64,000 nt of DNA from Anaerolineaceae bacterium (GCA_030653365.1 JAURZL010000018.1:62001-126000), one strand, 5' to 3'. Shown: positions 34,911 to 45,148, numbered from the stretch's first letter. The notes: generated by a model from the sequence alone, not told the origin. Made by a program: numbers and translations.

Positions 34911-36118
34911 AATTTAAAATATCCCTCCACACAAGTTGAAAATGCCTCATTGATTGTGGGAAAAATAGAGGCATTTTCCTTTTTCAAAGCCATAATTTTG
35001 TTAGATTCATTGGAAATACCAAAGGCTGTAAATTTAATATTAATCCCGTCTGATTTCAATGCATCATGAACTTTCGATAACGATTGAATTCCAATTATGG
35101 AATCTTCAAAAATGAAAATATCGATAGGAAAAGAAAGTTTATTGAAAAATTCAAGCACTTTATTCTTTTTTTTGTTAAATAAATAATCATAAGCATCGTT
35201 AAGTGCTTCGGTTAAATTTATTCCTCCAGCATGTAATATGGCTGCCAACGCATGGACTGGTGAAGGTTTCACAAAACTATCTGCCAACATTCCTTTCGTT
35301 ATTCCCAAATATTGCATTGCTCCATACCCAACACAGGGAATTTCTCCCAGATTCAGGCATTGCAACCCCAATTCAGCTTCTGGAAAATATGATGTTTTGT
35401 CTGTTTTCAATTGACCATCAGGATGATTAGAAGGTCTTGCAGTTATTGCTGACATAAATACATTTTCTATTGTAGAAATACTCACGATCCATTGATGTGT
35501 CTCATTATTTATTAAAGGCAAGTCATATTTTTTCAAATATGACTCTGTTTCAATAATTGGATCAAATGTAGTTATTTCTTTATAATGTTGACTGCCCAGG
35601 ATTAAATTTTGAAAATACCTTAACACAATAGACTTCTCAAGATCTCTTGAATTTCCGATCCAATAATCAACAACCCAGGGAGAAAATCTTTTTAAATATT
35701 CAAAAGGTTTTCCAGCCTTATCAAAATGGAATTGTTTGTATAAAGAATCAGAAGGAGAGAATCCATCTTTTAAATATAAAATAAAATCGGAAATTAAGCG
35801 AATTAATTCTTCAATTTTTGGTTGATTTTTTTTACTTTTTAGAAAAAAGATCAATTCTTCATGATTATTGATTTTAATTTTCGGATTGTTGTTTTCAATA
35901 GATTTTTCAATTACACACAATATGTACAAAGGAATCATATCCCATTCAGATGTAATTCCAGCGGCTTCAAAGGTCGTTATGATTTCCTCATTAATGGATA
36001 ACTTTTCTTCCCCTGTTTCCCGCAAAAAATATACAATTGCATCGAATACTGCCCGTCGATACCCTTTTGGTTCTATTAAAACACCATCTATATCAAATAG
36101 TAGAAAGTATGAGGCCAA
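34907..36118 (-). CDS. HAD-superfamily hydrolase-like protein, long form
   Basis: A 403-aa protein with HAD motif I at the N-terminus (FLLFDIDGVLIEPKGYRRA, DxDG type) and a late acidic motif (DIFIFEDSIIGIQSLSKV) that fits motif III/IV. Between them lies a large, mostly helical region (residues 60-300) that is longer than usual cap domains. The substrate is unknown; phosphosugar or nucleotide phosphatases are typical. It is separated by 80 bp from the upstream synthase-like gene. The HAD-DinB gene at 60495 is a distant second HAD protein in the window. Confidence 0.7.
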   Translation of the reverse strand: MASYFLLFDIDGVLIEPKGYRRAVFDAIVYFLRETGEEKLSINEEIITTFEAAGITSEWDMIPLYILCVIEKSIENNNPKIKINNHEELIFFLKSKKNQPKIEELIRLISDFILYLKDGFSPSDSLYKQFHFDKAGKPFEYLKRFSPWVVDYWIGNSRDLEKSIVLRYFQNLILGSQHYKEITTFDPIIETESYLKKYDLPLINNETHQWIVSISTIENVFMSAITARPSNHPDGQLKTDKTSYFPEAELGLQCLNLGEIPCVGYGAMQYLGITKGMLADSFVKPSPVHALAAILHAGGINLTEALNDAYDYLFNKKKNKVLEFFNKLSFPIDIFIFEDSIIGIQSLSKVHDALKSDGINIKFTAFGISNESNKIMALKKENASIFPTINEAFSTCVEGYFKF

Positions 36119-36198
36119 ATCGCTCCTCCCATTTCTTTATCAAATGGCAAAACAACAAATAATACAGAGCTCTAATATATAGAAACCCTGATTGAATC

Positions 36199-37377
36199 TT
36201 AGATCAAACCAACCTGTTTGCCAATTCTTTCAAATATTTCGAGAACCTTAACAAGTTGGTCATCCGTATGCGTTGCCATATAGCTTGTTCGTAATAATTG
36301 TCTCCCTGGTGCAACAGCTGGACTGATCACCGGATTAACAAATACACCATTTTCAAACAAAAGTTTCCAGGTTAAGAATGTCAGGTCATCAGACCCAATG
36401 ATAATCGGAATTACTGGTGTTACAGAGCTGCCGATATCAAAACCTAATTGCTTAAATCCTTTTCGCATTCTTTCCCCAATTTGATTCACCCTTTGAATTC
36501 TTTCTGGTTCCTCGCGCATTACTTGTAATGCAGCCAGTGCAGCTGCTGCATTTCCAGGTGGAATACTGGCTGAAAAAATTAACGATCGAGCAAAATGTTT
36601 AATATAGTGGATCACATCAGCATCCCCAGCAACAAACCCACCTAGTGAGGCAAATGATTTACTGAAGGTGGACATAATCAAATCCACCTGCTCAGTGACA
36701 CCAAAATGGTGAGATGTTCCATGTCCATTACCGAGCACTCCCATTCCATGCGCATCATCAACCATTATTCGAGACCCATATTTTTTTGCCAGAGGAATGA
36801 TGTCAGGTAATGGTGCCAGGTCGCCTTCCATACTGAACAATCCATCCACAATTATGATCTTTCCTGCTTCTTCCGGTAATGATTTTAAGACGCGTTCCAG
36901 ATGGTTCATATCATTATGACGAAACCGCTCTATTTTTCCATAACTTAATCTTGCACCATCTACAATGGAAGCATGATCATCTTTATCGAGAATAACGATA
37001 TCTTTGTTACCAACAATGGCTGAAACAGTTCCAAGGTTAACTTGCATACCGGTACTGAAAACAAGTGCAGCCTCTTTTCCCACCCAAACAGCAAGCTCAT
37101 GTTCAAGTTGTTCGTGAAATTCCAAAGTCCCATTCAAAAACCTTGATCCGGTACAACTGGTTCCGAAGTGTTCTGTAGCTTTACAAGCCGCTTCTTTTAC
37201 CTTTGGATGCGTGGTGAGTCCCAAATAATTATTGGATCCACACATGATCAACTTGTGTCCTTTATATTCAACTACTGTGCCTTCATTTTCGGTTAATGGA
37301 ATAAAATAAGGGTAAAAGCCTTGTCGTATTGCTTCTTTTGCAGTTGTAAAGGAAGCACATTTTTCAAAGATATCCAT
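36199..37377 (-). CDS. alpha-oxoamine synthase, serine-palmitoyltransferase/KBL-like
   Basis: A 392-aa PLP enzyme that condenses an amino acid with an acyl-CoA. The PLP lysine is in TFSKSFASLGGFVAGD, DDAHGMGVLG holds the cofactor Asp, and the N-terminus has YPYFIPLTENEGTVVEYKGHKLIMCGSNNYLGLTTHPKV. The YPYF segment and the KSFASLGG block recall bacterial serine palmitoyltransferases more than BioF or threonine-pathway Kbl. No biotin or threonine gene is near. The acceptor amino acid cannot be told from sequence, so glycine C-acetyltransferase or 8-amino-7-oxononanoate synthase remain possible. Confidence 0.85.
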   Translation of the reverse strand: MDIFEKCASFTTAKEAIRQGFYPYFIPLTENEGTVVEYKGHKLIMCGSNNYLGLTTHPKVKEAACKATEHFGTSCTGSRFLNGTLEFHEQLEHELAVWVGKEAALVFSTGMQVNLGTVSAIVGNKDIVILDKDDHASIVDGARLSYGKIERFRHNDMNHLERVLKSLPEEAGKIIIVDGLFSMEGDLAPLPDIIPLAKKYGSRIMVDDAHGMGVLGNGHGTSHHFGVTEQVDLIMSTFSKSFASLGGFVAGDADVIHYIKHFARSLIFSASIPPGNAAAALAALQVMREEPERIQRVNQIGERMRKGFKQLGFDIGSSVTPVIPIIIGSDDLTFLTWKLLFENGVFVNPVISPAVAPGRQLLRTSYMATHTDDQLVKVLEIFERIGKQVGLI

Positions 37378-37481
37378 AATTTCCTCATAATTTAATTATA
37401 ATAATTTAATGGGCAAGATGTACATTATACCTGATTAGAAAGAGACATGTTCAAAATTTCTAAATTTGATTGGAGATTAAT

Positions 37482-38375
37482 ATGAAAGAATATTATGGCG
37501 GAATTGAAGCCGGTGGAACAAAATTTGTTTGCGTAATCGCGAATGGACCAGATGATATTCTCACCGAAGAAAGATTTCCAACAACAAATCCTGCTGAAAC
37601 AATCCAAAAAACAATTCTTTTTTTTCAACGAGCAGTTGAAAAATATAAAATTCGATTAACATCTCTCGGGGTGGGCAGCTTTGGTCCTATTGATCTACAT
37701 AACTCCAGTAAATCATTTGGATTTATCACCACCACTCCCAAAAAAGGTTGGGAAAACACCGACTTAATTCATCCAATTAAAAAAAGTTTGGGGATACCAA
37801 TTGCTTTTGACACGGATGTCAATGTGGCAGCCATTGGAGAAGGCAAATGGGGTGCCGCACAAAACCTAAATAATTTTTTATACTTTACAATCGGCACAGG
37901 CATTGGAGGAGGTGCCATCATTGATGGCAAACCATTGCACGGACTAATTCACCCTGAAATGGGACATATTCGAATTTCTCAAGACAAATCTCTTGATCCA
38001 TATCACGGAAAATGTCCATTTCATCCAAATTGTTTTGAAGGTCTGGCAAGCGGACCAGCTATGGAAGAACGCTGGGGTCAGCCAGCAGAGTTATTAGAAG
38101 AAGATCATCCAGCCTGGAATTTAGAATCTGATTATATTGCACAGGCTTTAAGCAATTTTATCTGCACCTTTTCTCCGATGAAAATTATTCTTGGCGGTGG
38201 TGTCATGCAAAAAAAATTCTTGTATCCAATGATCCATAAAAAAGCGCAAGAATATCTTAACTATTATGTTCAATCAGAAATTATTCTATCTCGAATTTCT
38301 GATTATATCGTACCACCTGGGCTTGGAAATCAGGCTGGAATGCTGGGAGCCATTGCGTTAGCACAAAGTATCTAA
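37482..38375 (+). CDS. ROK-family fructokinase-like sugar kinase
   Basis: A 297-aa ROK kinase. GGIEAGGTKFVCVIA is the ATP-phosphate motif, FDTDVNVAAIGEGKWGAA carries the catalytic Asp, TIGTGIGGGAI follows, and the zinc site HPEMGH...GKCPFHPNCFEGLASG matches Bacillus-type fructokinase (YdhR/GmuE). The ATG at 37482 has TGGAG upstream; the start at 37470 has none. It converges on the pentose phosphate operon and would feed fructose 6-phosphate to it. Confidence 0.88.
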   Translation: MKEYYGGIEAGGTKFVCVIANGPDDILTEERFPTTNPAETIQKTILFFQRAVEKYKIRLTSLGVGSFGPIDLHNSSKSFGFITTTPKKGWENTDLIHPIKKSLGIPIAFDTDVNVAAIGEGKWGAAQNLNNFLYFTIGTGIGGGAIIDGKPLHGLIHPEMGHIRISQDKSLDPYHGKCPFHPNCFEGLASGPAMEERWGQPAELLEEDHPAWNLESDYIAQALSNFICTFSPMKIILGGGVMQKKFLYPMIHKKAQEYLNYYVQSEIILSRISDYIVPPGLGNQAGMLGAIALAQSI

Positions 38376-38398
38376 TCCAACGCGAGTCTTATATTCTC

Positions 38399-41170
38399 TC
38401 ATTTCCACAAATCAGAGAAGTTTGCTCCATTCAGATGAATCCAAATTACTCTACGATTTCGATTTACTAGTGCCTCATAATCACCTGATGCTTGTGCAGT
38501 TAATAAATTCTGAAATGACAAACCAAATCCAGGGATTTCTAAATCTAGCAAAGATGAATCGATAATTTGAATAAACAAACCATTATTTGGACCACCTTTG
38601 TGTAACTGGCCGGTGGAATGTAAAAATCGAGGTCCAAAACCCAGCGTGGTTGCTTTACCGGTCTTTTGCAGAATTAAGTGCCGGAATTGCTGAAGATCCT
38701 TTTCTGTGTTTTGTAATCTTGGTAAATAGGCATTTATTGCAACGAAATCACCCTCCCTGGCTGTTGAGATGAATTCTTCTATGACTCCTACTAGCGGTTT
38801 GTCAGATAGTTCTAAACTTTTTTGATTACTATAGATTTTTGTTTTATTTAATTCGACAATTGGAATTCCAAAATCAAAACTACCTGTGGACATAAATTCA
38901 TTTATTTTTGATTTGGTGCGGATTTTATTGTCTTGTACATCAGGCTGATCAAAAGCATTTACACCCAAAACCCCACAAGCAATCGCCGTTGCAAATTCCC
39001 ATCGGAAAAACTCTGCACCTAATTCATACGCATCTTTAAATTCAAAAGATAATACAGGATGTTCGTTTTCAACCAGTTGATTAATTTTGGTCTGGAACAA
39101 ACCATCATTCTTGATATAAACAAATAATCTGTCTTTTGAATAGTTATCTGCCTCATCGAAAGGTTCAATATCAATTGGAATAATCCCTTTACCTTCTTTT
39201 CCACTTGATTCGGCGATCAGTTGTTCCATCCATGATCCAAAAGACCGGAAAGGTTCTTCTGCGATGATAGTGAGTTTATCGATCCCTTTTTGTGCAAATA
39301 CCGCCAAAATTGCACCAAGGACTAATCCAGGATTTCTTCCGGCAGGAACACCTGGTCGGCACTGATGAGCAAATTCTATCGTTTTTTGGATAAAAGTATC
39401 AAGTTCAACCCCGATTAATCCAGCTGGAACTAAACCGAAAGCTGTCAGTGCTGAATACCTCCCACCAACGTTCGCATCAGCATAAAAGATTCTCCGGAAA
39501 TTAAGCTCTTTTGCCTGACGAGATAATTCTGTATCCTGATCGGTAATCGCAATAAAATAATTGCCTGCATCATTTCCAGCAAAATCTTTCATTTCCTTGT
39601 AGAAATATTTCAGAAAAGCTTGAACTTCCGATGTTCCTCCAGATTTACTGGATACAATATATAATGTTTTTCCTTTTGGATTGTTTTCCTCAGCATACTT
39701 TACCTGACGTGGATCTGTAGAATCGATAATTGAGAGATGCAGCCCATCTACAATCCCCCTGAATGATAGACTTATCACTTCAGCAGCCAATGATGAACCA
39801 CCCATTCCCAATAATAAAGCGTGTGTAAACCCTTCATTAATTACTTCATCTCTAAATTGAATTATTTCTGGGATTATTTTCTTCGCCAAAAAAGGAGCAT
39901 CAAGCCAACCCAAACGATTTTGAATCAATTCACTAGATTGAGCGTCATTCGTCCAAATAGAAGGATCTTTTTCATAGAGGCGGTTGACAACATGAGTATT
40001 ATCTAAATTTTCAATACATTTCTTTACCTCTTTACCAAGGTTTTCCAATTGTTCATAAATTATTTTTTTTCTTTTTTCAATCGTTTCGAGTAATGAATCA
40101 AAGGCTTTAGCAAACGCCTTTACTCCCTCATCTTCCAACGTTTGAGTAATGGAATCGATTTCAATTCCATTACTATTCAGGGTATTAAATAATTCCTTCG
40201 CGTCCTCTAAATTATTCTTTATCCTGATTTCTGCTATTCCGTGATCCCTGAAAGCGTCCAGTGTCTGTGGAGGCATTGTATTGACACTATATTTCCCTAT
40301 TAATTCTTCAACATAAATCACATCATAATATTCAGGATTTTTTGTTGAAGTAGATGCCCATAATGGTCTTTGAACATTTGCACCATTTTCGGCTAAACGC
40401 AAAAACCGTTCAGAAGAAATAATGGCTTCGAAAAGTTCATAAGCTAATTTTGAATTTGCAATTGCAGCTTTACCACGTAAATCTAAGTATATTTGACGAT
40501 CTAACTTACTATTCTTCATTAAAGTATCTAAATGGGAATCTACTTTTGAATCCACTCTTGAAACAAAGAAAGATGCAACTGAAGCAATTCTATCAATAGG
40601 AAGATTTTTTGTCAGGCGGTCTTCCAAACCGGAAAGATATGCCTCAATTACTTCTTTATACCGTTTTATAGAGAAAATAAGGGTCACATTGATATTAATC
40701 CCGGCAGCAATTGCGTTCCGTATTGCAACCAATCCCTCCTGGGTTGCAGGAATTTTTATCATTAAATTTTTGCGATTAACACGCTTCCATAAAGCTAATG
40801 CTTGTGTGAAGGTTTTTTCAGCATTATAAGCAAGTTGAGGATTTACTTCCAAACTGACAAAACCATCGTTTCCTTCAGTTTGATCATATAAAGGTAAAAA
40901 TAAATCAGCAGTTTCTTGAATATCTTCGATTGCTAATTGGAAAAAAATATCTTCAGAATTCCAGTTTGCCCAAGCCATTGGCTGGATTGCTGAATCATAA
41001 TCTGTAGAATTTGCAATCGCATTTTGAAAAATGGATGGATTTGATGTAACACCTCGGATTTCTCCAAGAGTGATCATGTTTTCCATTTCTCCATTCTTCA
41101 ATAATCTTCTTTCAATATTATCGTACCAAATCGACTGGCCAAGTTGATGAAGTTTATCTATTGCATTCAT
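38399..41170 (-). CDS. bifunctional transaldolase/glucose-6-phosphate isomerase
   Basis: A 923-aa fusion. The N-terminal half (1-360) is a transaldolase: GVTSNPSIFQNAI, SLEVNP, KRVNRKNLMIKIPATQEG with the Schiff-base Lys, FSIKRY, and RPLWASTSTKNP. The C-terminal half (about 400-920) is a phosphoglucose isomerase-like SIS protein: LLGMGGSSLAAEV, SKSGGTSEVQAFLKYF, GGRYSALTAFGL. It converts seven- and three-carbon sugar phosphates and isomerises glucose 6-phosphate to fructose 6-phosphate. It ends the tkt-rpiB-tal/pgi operon, 15 bp after rpiB. Confidence 0.94.
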   Translation of the reverse strand: MNAIDKLHQLGQSIWYDNIERRLLKNGEMENMITLGEIRGVTSNPSIFQNAIANSTDYDSAIQPMAWANWNSEDIFFQLAIEDIQETADLFLPLYDQTEGNDGFVSLEVNPQLAYNAEKTFTQALALWKRVNRKNLMIKIPATQEGLVAIRNAIAAGININVTLIFSIKRYKEVIEAYLSGLEDRLTKNLPIDRIASVASFFVSRVDSKVDSHLDTLMKNSKLDRQIYLDLRGKAAIANSKLAYELFEAIISSERFLRLAENGANVQRPLWASTSTKNPEYYDVIYVEELIGKYSVNTMPPQTLDAFRDHGIAEIRIKNNLEDAKELFNTLNSNGIEIDSITQTLEDEGVKAFAKAFDSLLETIEKRKKIIYEQLENLGKEVKKCIENLDNTHVVNRLYEKDPSIWTNDAQSSELIQNRLGWLDAPFLAKKIIPEIIQFRDEVINEGFTHALLLGMGGSSLAAEVISLSFRGIVDGLHLSIIDSTDPRQVKYAEENNPKGKTLYIVSSKSGGTSEVQAFLKYFYKEMKDFAGNDAGNYFIAITDQDTELSRQAKELNFRRIFYADANVGGRYSALTAFGLVPAGLIGVELDTFIQKTIEFAHQCRPGVPAGRNPGLVLGAILAVFAQKGIDKLTIIAEEPFRSFGSWMEQLIAESSGKEGKGIIPIDIEPFDEADNYSKDRLFVYIKNDGLFQTKINQLVENEHPVLSFEFKDAYELGAEFFRWEFATAIACGVLGVNAFDQPDVQDNKIRTKSKINEFMSTGSFDFGIPIVELNKTKIYSNQKSLELSDKPLVGVIEEFISTAREGDFVAINAYLPRLQNTEKDLQQFRHLILQKTGKATTLGFGPRFLHSTGQLHKGGPNNGLFIQIIDSSLLDLEIPGFGLSFQNLLTAQASGDYEALVNRNRRVIWIHLNGANFSDLWK

Positions 41171-41185
41171 TTACAAACTCGCTTT

Positions 41186-41641
41186 CTAAAGATGACCAAA
41201 TTCTTCCAATTTTCTAACTTTTCCCATACGACGATCAAAACGTTCATCATGATTTTCGACGGCCGATAAAAAAGCTTTGGTAAGTTCTTCGGCTATTGCT
41301 GGTCCAATTACTCGTGCACCCATACATAGAACATTCATATGATCATGTTCCACACCTTGATGGGCTGAATAATGATCATGACATAATCCAGCAAAAATAC
41401 CTTTCATTTTGTTAGCTGCAATACTCGCTCCAACACCGGACCCGCATATGATGATACCCCTATCTGCAACCCCTCTTTGTATTGCATCACAAACCTTAAA
41501 CACAAAATCCGGAAAATCGACGCTTTCCTCTCCGTTATCGGTGCCAAAGTCAATTACTTCATGATCACTGGAAGATATCGAATTAAGAACTGTAAATTTT
41601 AATGAGAAACCACCATGATCGCAACCAACGGCTATCCGCAT
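41186..41641 (-). CDS. rpiB: ribose-5-phosphate isomerase B
   Basis: A 151-aa RpiB/LacAB-family enzyme. DHGGFSLK, DFGTD, SVDFPDF and ICGSGVGASIAANK (catalytic Cys and anion hole) are present, and the C-terminal GKVRKLEE helix is conserved. It interconverts ribose 5-phosphate and ribulose 5-phosphate. It sits between tkt (9-bp gap) and tal-pgi, which supports this role over an allose-type isomerase. Confidence 0.93.
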   Translation of the reverse strand: MRIAVGCDHGGFSLKFTVLNSISSSDHEVIDFGTDNGEESVDFPDFVFKVCDAIQRGVADRGIIICGSGVGASIAANKMKGIFAGLCHDHYSAHQGVEHDHMNVLCMGARVIGPAIAEELTKAFLSAVENHDERFDRRMGKVRKLEEFGHL

Positions 41642-41650
41642 TTCTCCTCC

Positions 41651-43660
41651 TTAACCTATTATTTCAAAAGCTGTTTCTACAATGTTCTGAATAGAAAAAC
41701 CAAGATACCCATAAATATCTTCGAATTTTCCTGATTCTCCAAATCGATTAAGACCAATAATTTTTCCCTGGTCACCAACCCACCTTTCCCATCCAAAAAC
41801 GGAGGCTGCTTCCACTGCAATTCTCTTTTTTACTTCCGGTAATAAAACACTATCTTTGTACAACTGGTTTTGTTGTTCGAATAAATACCAACTTGGCATT
41901 GATACAACCCTGACATTTATTTCTTTATTTGCTAATTCTTCTGCAGCAGCAATTACTAAAGCAACTTCAGAACCGGAAGCAATCAATATTAGATCGGGAG
42001 TCTTGGTTCCATAGTCTTTTAATACATATGCACCTTTTTGTACCCCTGAGGATCCTGATAATTTTTCCCGATCCAATGTAGGTAGATTCTGACGGGAAAG
42101 TGCCATCAATATAGGTTTGTCAGTTGTCAAAATAGCAATTTTCCATGCTTCAGATACTTCATTTGCATCTGCTGGTCTGAGATCTACCAATCCAGGTATC
42201 GCCCTGAGCGAAGCCAAGTGCTCGACAGGTTGATGGGTAGGACCATCTTCTCCAACACCAATAGAATCGTGGGTGAAAATCCACTTAACGGGAATATGGG
42301 ATAATGCAGATAAGCGTATTGCAGGTCGTACATAATCAGTAAACACCAAAAATGATGCACCATAAGGGATAAAACCTTTGTGCAACGCTAATCCATTTAA
42401 TATGGATCCCATTGCATGTTCACGGACACCAAAATGCAAATATCTTCCACCTGGGTTGTCCCATTGATAATCTGAATCTCCATTGATCCATGTATTATTA
42501 GAAGGTGTCAGATCTGCTGAGCCTCCGATCAGTTCCGGCAATAGTTCAGCCAGTGCATTTATCACCTTTCCTGAAGCAACTCGAGATCCCATCCCTTTTG
42601 AATCAGTGGCAAAAACTGGTAGTTTTTCTTGCCAGCCTTCTGGTAAGATGCCATCCATTCTTCGCAGGAACTCATAGGTTTTTTCTGGGAATTCTTTTTT
42701 GTATTGTTCAAGAACTGTGTTCCATTCCCATTCATTTTTCTCACCATTTGCTATGGCTGCCCGGTAAAAATGCAGAACCTCATCAGGGACAAAGAATTTT
42801 GGCTCTACTGGCCAACCGAATTTTTCTTTTGCAGCTCGCAGCTCAGCTTCTCCAGGAGGCTTTCCATGCGCATCTGCAGTATTTTCCATGGTTGGTAGAC
42901 CAAAGCCAATTTTCGTCCGACAAATAATAATGGTAGGACGCTCATCTTTTTTAGCTTCCCAAATCGCACGATCGATTTCTTCTACATCATTTCCATCTTT
43001 TACTTTGAGCACCTGCCAGCCATAAGCCTGAAAACGCATTCCTCGATCTTCTGTAAATGCTAAATCGGTGGATCCATCAATTGATATTCGATTATCATCA
43101 TATAAATAAATTAATTTTCCTAATTTTAAATGGCCAGCCAAAGAAGCTGCTTCAGAAGTCACCCCTTCCATCAGATCGCCGTCCGTTACGATGGCATACA
43201 CGTAATGATCAACCAATTTTTCCAATTCGGGTGAATTGTATTTCGCAGCTAAATGAGCTTCAGCAATAGCAAAACCGACTCCATTTGCAAACCCCTGACC
43301 TAACGGTCCGGTTGTTGTTTCTACGCCTGGTGTAACGCCAACCTCGGGATGTCCGGGGGTAATACTGCCTAATTGTCTGAATTTCTTTAGTTCTTCTAAA
43401 GGAAGGTCATACCCTGTCAGATAAAGAAGAGAATACAACAACATTGATCCATGTCCACCTGATAGGATAAATCGATCCCGATTAATCCAATTTGGATTAT
43501 TGGGATTGTGTTTCAAGTGTTTTGTCCAGATTGTGTAAGCAATTGATGCAGTTCCCATAGGTAGCCCTGGATGCCCAGAATTTGCTGTCTGAACGCCATC
43601 TGCTGAAAGAAAACGGATTGCATTAATCGCTTTTTTTTCTAATTCAAAGTTTGTATTCAT
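41651..43660 (-). CDS. tkt: transketolase
   Basis: A 669-aa thiamine-diphosphate enzyme of normal length. Motifs: [11 protein letters not shown] near the N-terminus, [55 protein letters not shown] (ThDP site), and [24 protein letters not shown] in the pyrimidine domain. It exchanges two-carbon units in the non-oxidative pentose phosphate pathway. It is the first gene of the operon; GGAAG is upstream of the ATG. Confidence 0.96.
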   Translation of the reverse strand: MNTNFELEKKAINAIRFLSADGVQTANSGHPGLPMGTASIAYTIWTKHLKHNPNNPNWINRDRFILSGGHGSMLLYSLLYLTGYDLPLEELKKFRQLGSITPGHPEVGVTPGVETTTGPLGQGFANGVGFAIAEAHLAAKYNSPELEKLVDHYVYAIVTDGDLMEGVTSEAASLAGHLKLGKLIYLYDDNRISIDGSTDLAFTEDRGMRFQAYGWQVLKVKDGNDVEEIDRAIWEAKKDERPTIIICRTKIGFGLPTMENTADAHGKPPGEAELRAAKEKFGWPVEPKFFVPDEVLHFYRAAIANGEKNEWEWNTVLEQYKKEFPEKTYEFLRRMDGILPEGWQEKLPVFATDSKGMGSRVASGKVINALAELLPELIGGSADLTPSNNTWINGDSDYQWDNPGGRYLHFGVREHAMGSILNGLALHKGFIPYGASFLVFTDYVRPAIRLSALSHIPVKWIFTHDSIGVGEDGPTHQPVEHLASLRAIPGLVDLRPADANEVSEAWKIAILTTDKPILMALSRQNLPTLDREKLSGSSGVQKGAYVLKDYGTKTPDLILIASGSEVALVIAAAEELANKEINVRVVSMPSWYLFEQQNQLYKDSVLLPEVKKRIAVEAASVFGWERWVGDQGKIIGLNRFGESGKFEDIYGYLGFSIQNIVETAFEIIG

Positions 43661-43698
43661 AATCTTCCTTTTTATAAAAATGATTATTTATAGATTTT

Positions 43699-43728
43699 AT
43701 GACTGTGTTTAATTATAACCTCAGTCAT
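43699..43728. promoter_or_regulatory. inverted repeat around the tkt -10 region
   Basis: ATGACTG (43699-43705) and CAGTCAT (43722-43728) enclose 16 bp holding ATTATA (43712-43717), which is TATAAT on the - strand, a likely -10 box for tkt. The -35 (TTCAAA, 18-nt spacer) is weak, so activation or repression at this dyad is conceivable. Confidence 0.35.
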
Positions 43729-43817
43729 TTTTTGATTTGAAACAAAAAGAAAAAGAGCAGACTAAAAACCTATCTTCTAATTTTTTTTTAATAAACGTCG
43801 GTGTTTACAATGTTAAT

Positions 43818-43845
43818 TTGACAGTGGAGAATTACAGATTATTAT
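43818..43845 (+). promoter_or_regulatory. promoter of the TlpA/Lgt-like pair, predicted leaderless
   Basis: TTGACA (43818-43823), 16-nt spacer, TATTAT (43840-43845). The ATG at 43853 is 7 nt after the -10 box, so transcription should begin at the start codon itself. No Shine-Dalgarno sequence is present between them. Confidence 0.6.
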
Positions 43846-43852
43846 TTAGTAA

Positions 43853-44395
43853 ATGAATTCACTCAAAAAAAATATATTATCAATCATAATTGTTGTTTTG
43901 ACGGGGGCATGGATATCGTTCACATACTTTTCAAATTTGAACAATAATAACGAAATTTATTCCGCTCCTCAAAAAGGTTTTCTCGCCCCTGATTTCAAAT
44001 TAAACGATATTGATGGCAATGAATACCAATTATCAGAATTTAAGGATCATCTCGTAATTGTAAATGTTTGGGCTAGTTGGTGTAAACCATGTCAATACGA
44101 AATGCCCGCCATGCAAAAAATTTATGACCAACATAAAGACGAAGGATTGATCTTGTTAGCCGTAAATAATACTTACCAGGATTCGGTTTCAAATGTATTG
44201 AATTTTGTCGAAAGTAATCAATTAACCTTCCCCATTTTATTGGATATTGAAGGTGATGTATCTGCATTATATAAAGTACAGGCATTACCTTCTACTTATT
44301 TTATTGATCGTTCTGGAATGATTTCAGAAATAATCATTGGTGGACCAATGTCCGAAGCACTAATTGAATCAAAAATTATTGAAATGGATAATTAA
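43853..44395 (+). CDS. TlpA/ResA-type membrane-anchored thioredoxin
   Basis: A 180-aa thiol-disulfide oxidoreductase. An N-terminal hydrophobic anchor (about 6-26) is followed by a thioredoxin domain with APDFKLNDIDG, the active site WASWCKPCQYEMP (C-x2-C) and the cis-Pro region QALPSTYFID. It would face the outside of the membrane and reduce extracytoplasmic disulfides, for instance for cytochrome maturation. It is immediately followed (no gap) by an Lgt-like membrane protein that is probably co-translated. Confidence 0.9.
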   Translation: MNSLKKNILSIIIVVLTGAWISFTYFSNLNNNNEIYSAPQKGFLAPDFKLNDIDGNEYQLSEFKDHLVIVNVWASWCKPCQYEMPAMQKIYDQHKDEGLILLAVNNTYQDSVSNVLNFVESNQLTFPILLDIEGDVSALYKVQALPSTYFIDRSGMISEIIIGGPMSEALIESKIIEMDN

Positions 44396-45148
44396 ATGTT
44401 TCCTATTATAAACATTGGTCCACTTGCAGTTCAGACACCTGGTCTCCTCATAATAATTGGCGTGTACATTTTTATCTTAATTGGAGAAAAACAATCTTTA
44501 CGATACTCAATCAAGCCAAATGATTTGTCCAATATCGTCTATATATTTTTATTATCAACCATACTAATAGGCAGGCTGGCATATGTCTTTCGATTTCCGA
44601 CAATTTTCATCGAGAACCCCATTTCATTACTATCTATAAATCTTGATTTATTTGATTTCGCTTCCGGTTTACTACTATCATTATTGGTTGTCATGATTTT
44701 TATGCAAAGAAAAAATATAAACATATTCAATTTTTTGGATGCAATTACTTACGCTTTTTTAGTTTTGTTGATTTTTTTCTTTTTAGCTCAATTCGCAGCA
44801 GGAAATTTATATGGAAAACCATCCGACCTTCCATGGGCAATTAATTTATGGGGCGCACCCAGACACCCATTACAATTATATTATCTCTTAGGATTGGCAC
44901 CAATATTTTTCCTTACTTTTCGATCAGCACAAAAGAATTTCCAATCAGGAATCTTATTCGCAAGGACTATCTGTTCTGTATCAATATTGGTAATCTTTTT
45001 GGACTTTTTCAATGGGAATTCTAATAATGTTATTGCCAACTTTAATACAATACAAATTTCCGCCTGGACATTAATGGTTATTCTTTTGGTTTTTATCAAC
45101 AAAAATATCGCAAATATTTCGTCCGAAAACAGTGACTGGAAAAATTAA
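44396..45148 (+). CDS. Lgt-like (prolipoprotein diacylglyceryl transferase family) membrane protein, diverged
   Basis: A 250-aa polytopic protein with about seven hydrophobic segments. The N-terminus (INIGPLAVQTPGLLIIIGVYIF), IGRLAYVF and GNLYGKPSDLPWAINLWGAPRHPLQLYY resemble Lgt. However, the hallmark GRxGNFIN segment reads FLAQFAAGNLYG, so the usual conserved Arg and Asn residues are missing. The enzyme activity is therefore uncertain and it may be a paralogue with another role. The ATG abuts the TAA of the thioredoxin gene. Confidence 0.65.
   Translation: MFPIINIGPLAVQTPGLLIIIGVYIFILIGEKQSLRYSIKPNDLSNIVYIFLLSTILIGRLAYVFRFPTIFIENPISLLSINLDLFDFASGLLLSLLVVMIFMQRKNINIFNFLDAITYAFLVLLIFFFLAQFAAGNLYGKPSDLPWAINLWGAPRHPLQLYYLLGLAPIFFLTFRSAQKNFQSGILFARTICSVSILVIFLDFFNGNSNNVIANFNTIQISAWTLMVILLVFINKNIANISSENSDWKN

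Noticed and set aside
42505..42927. 140-aa open frame on the + strand
   Set aside because: It is antisense to transketolase and shows no start signal or domain.
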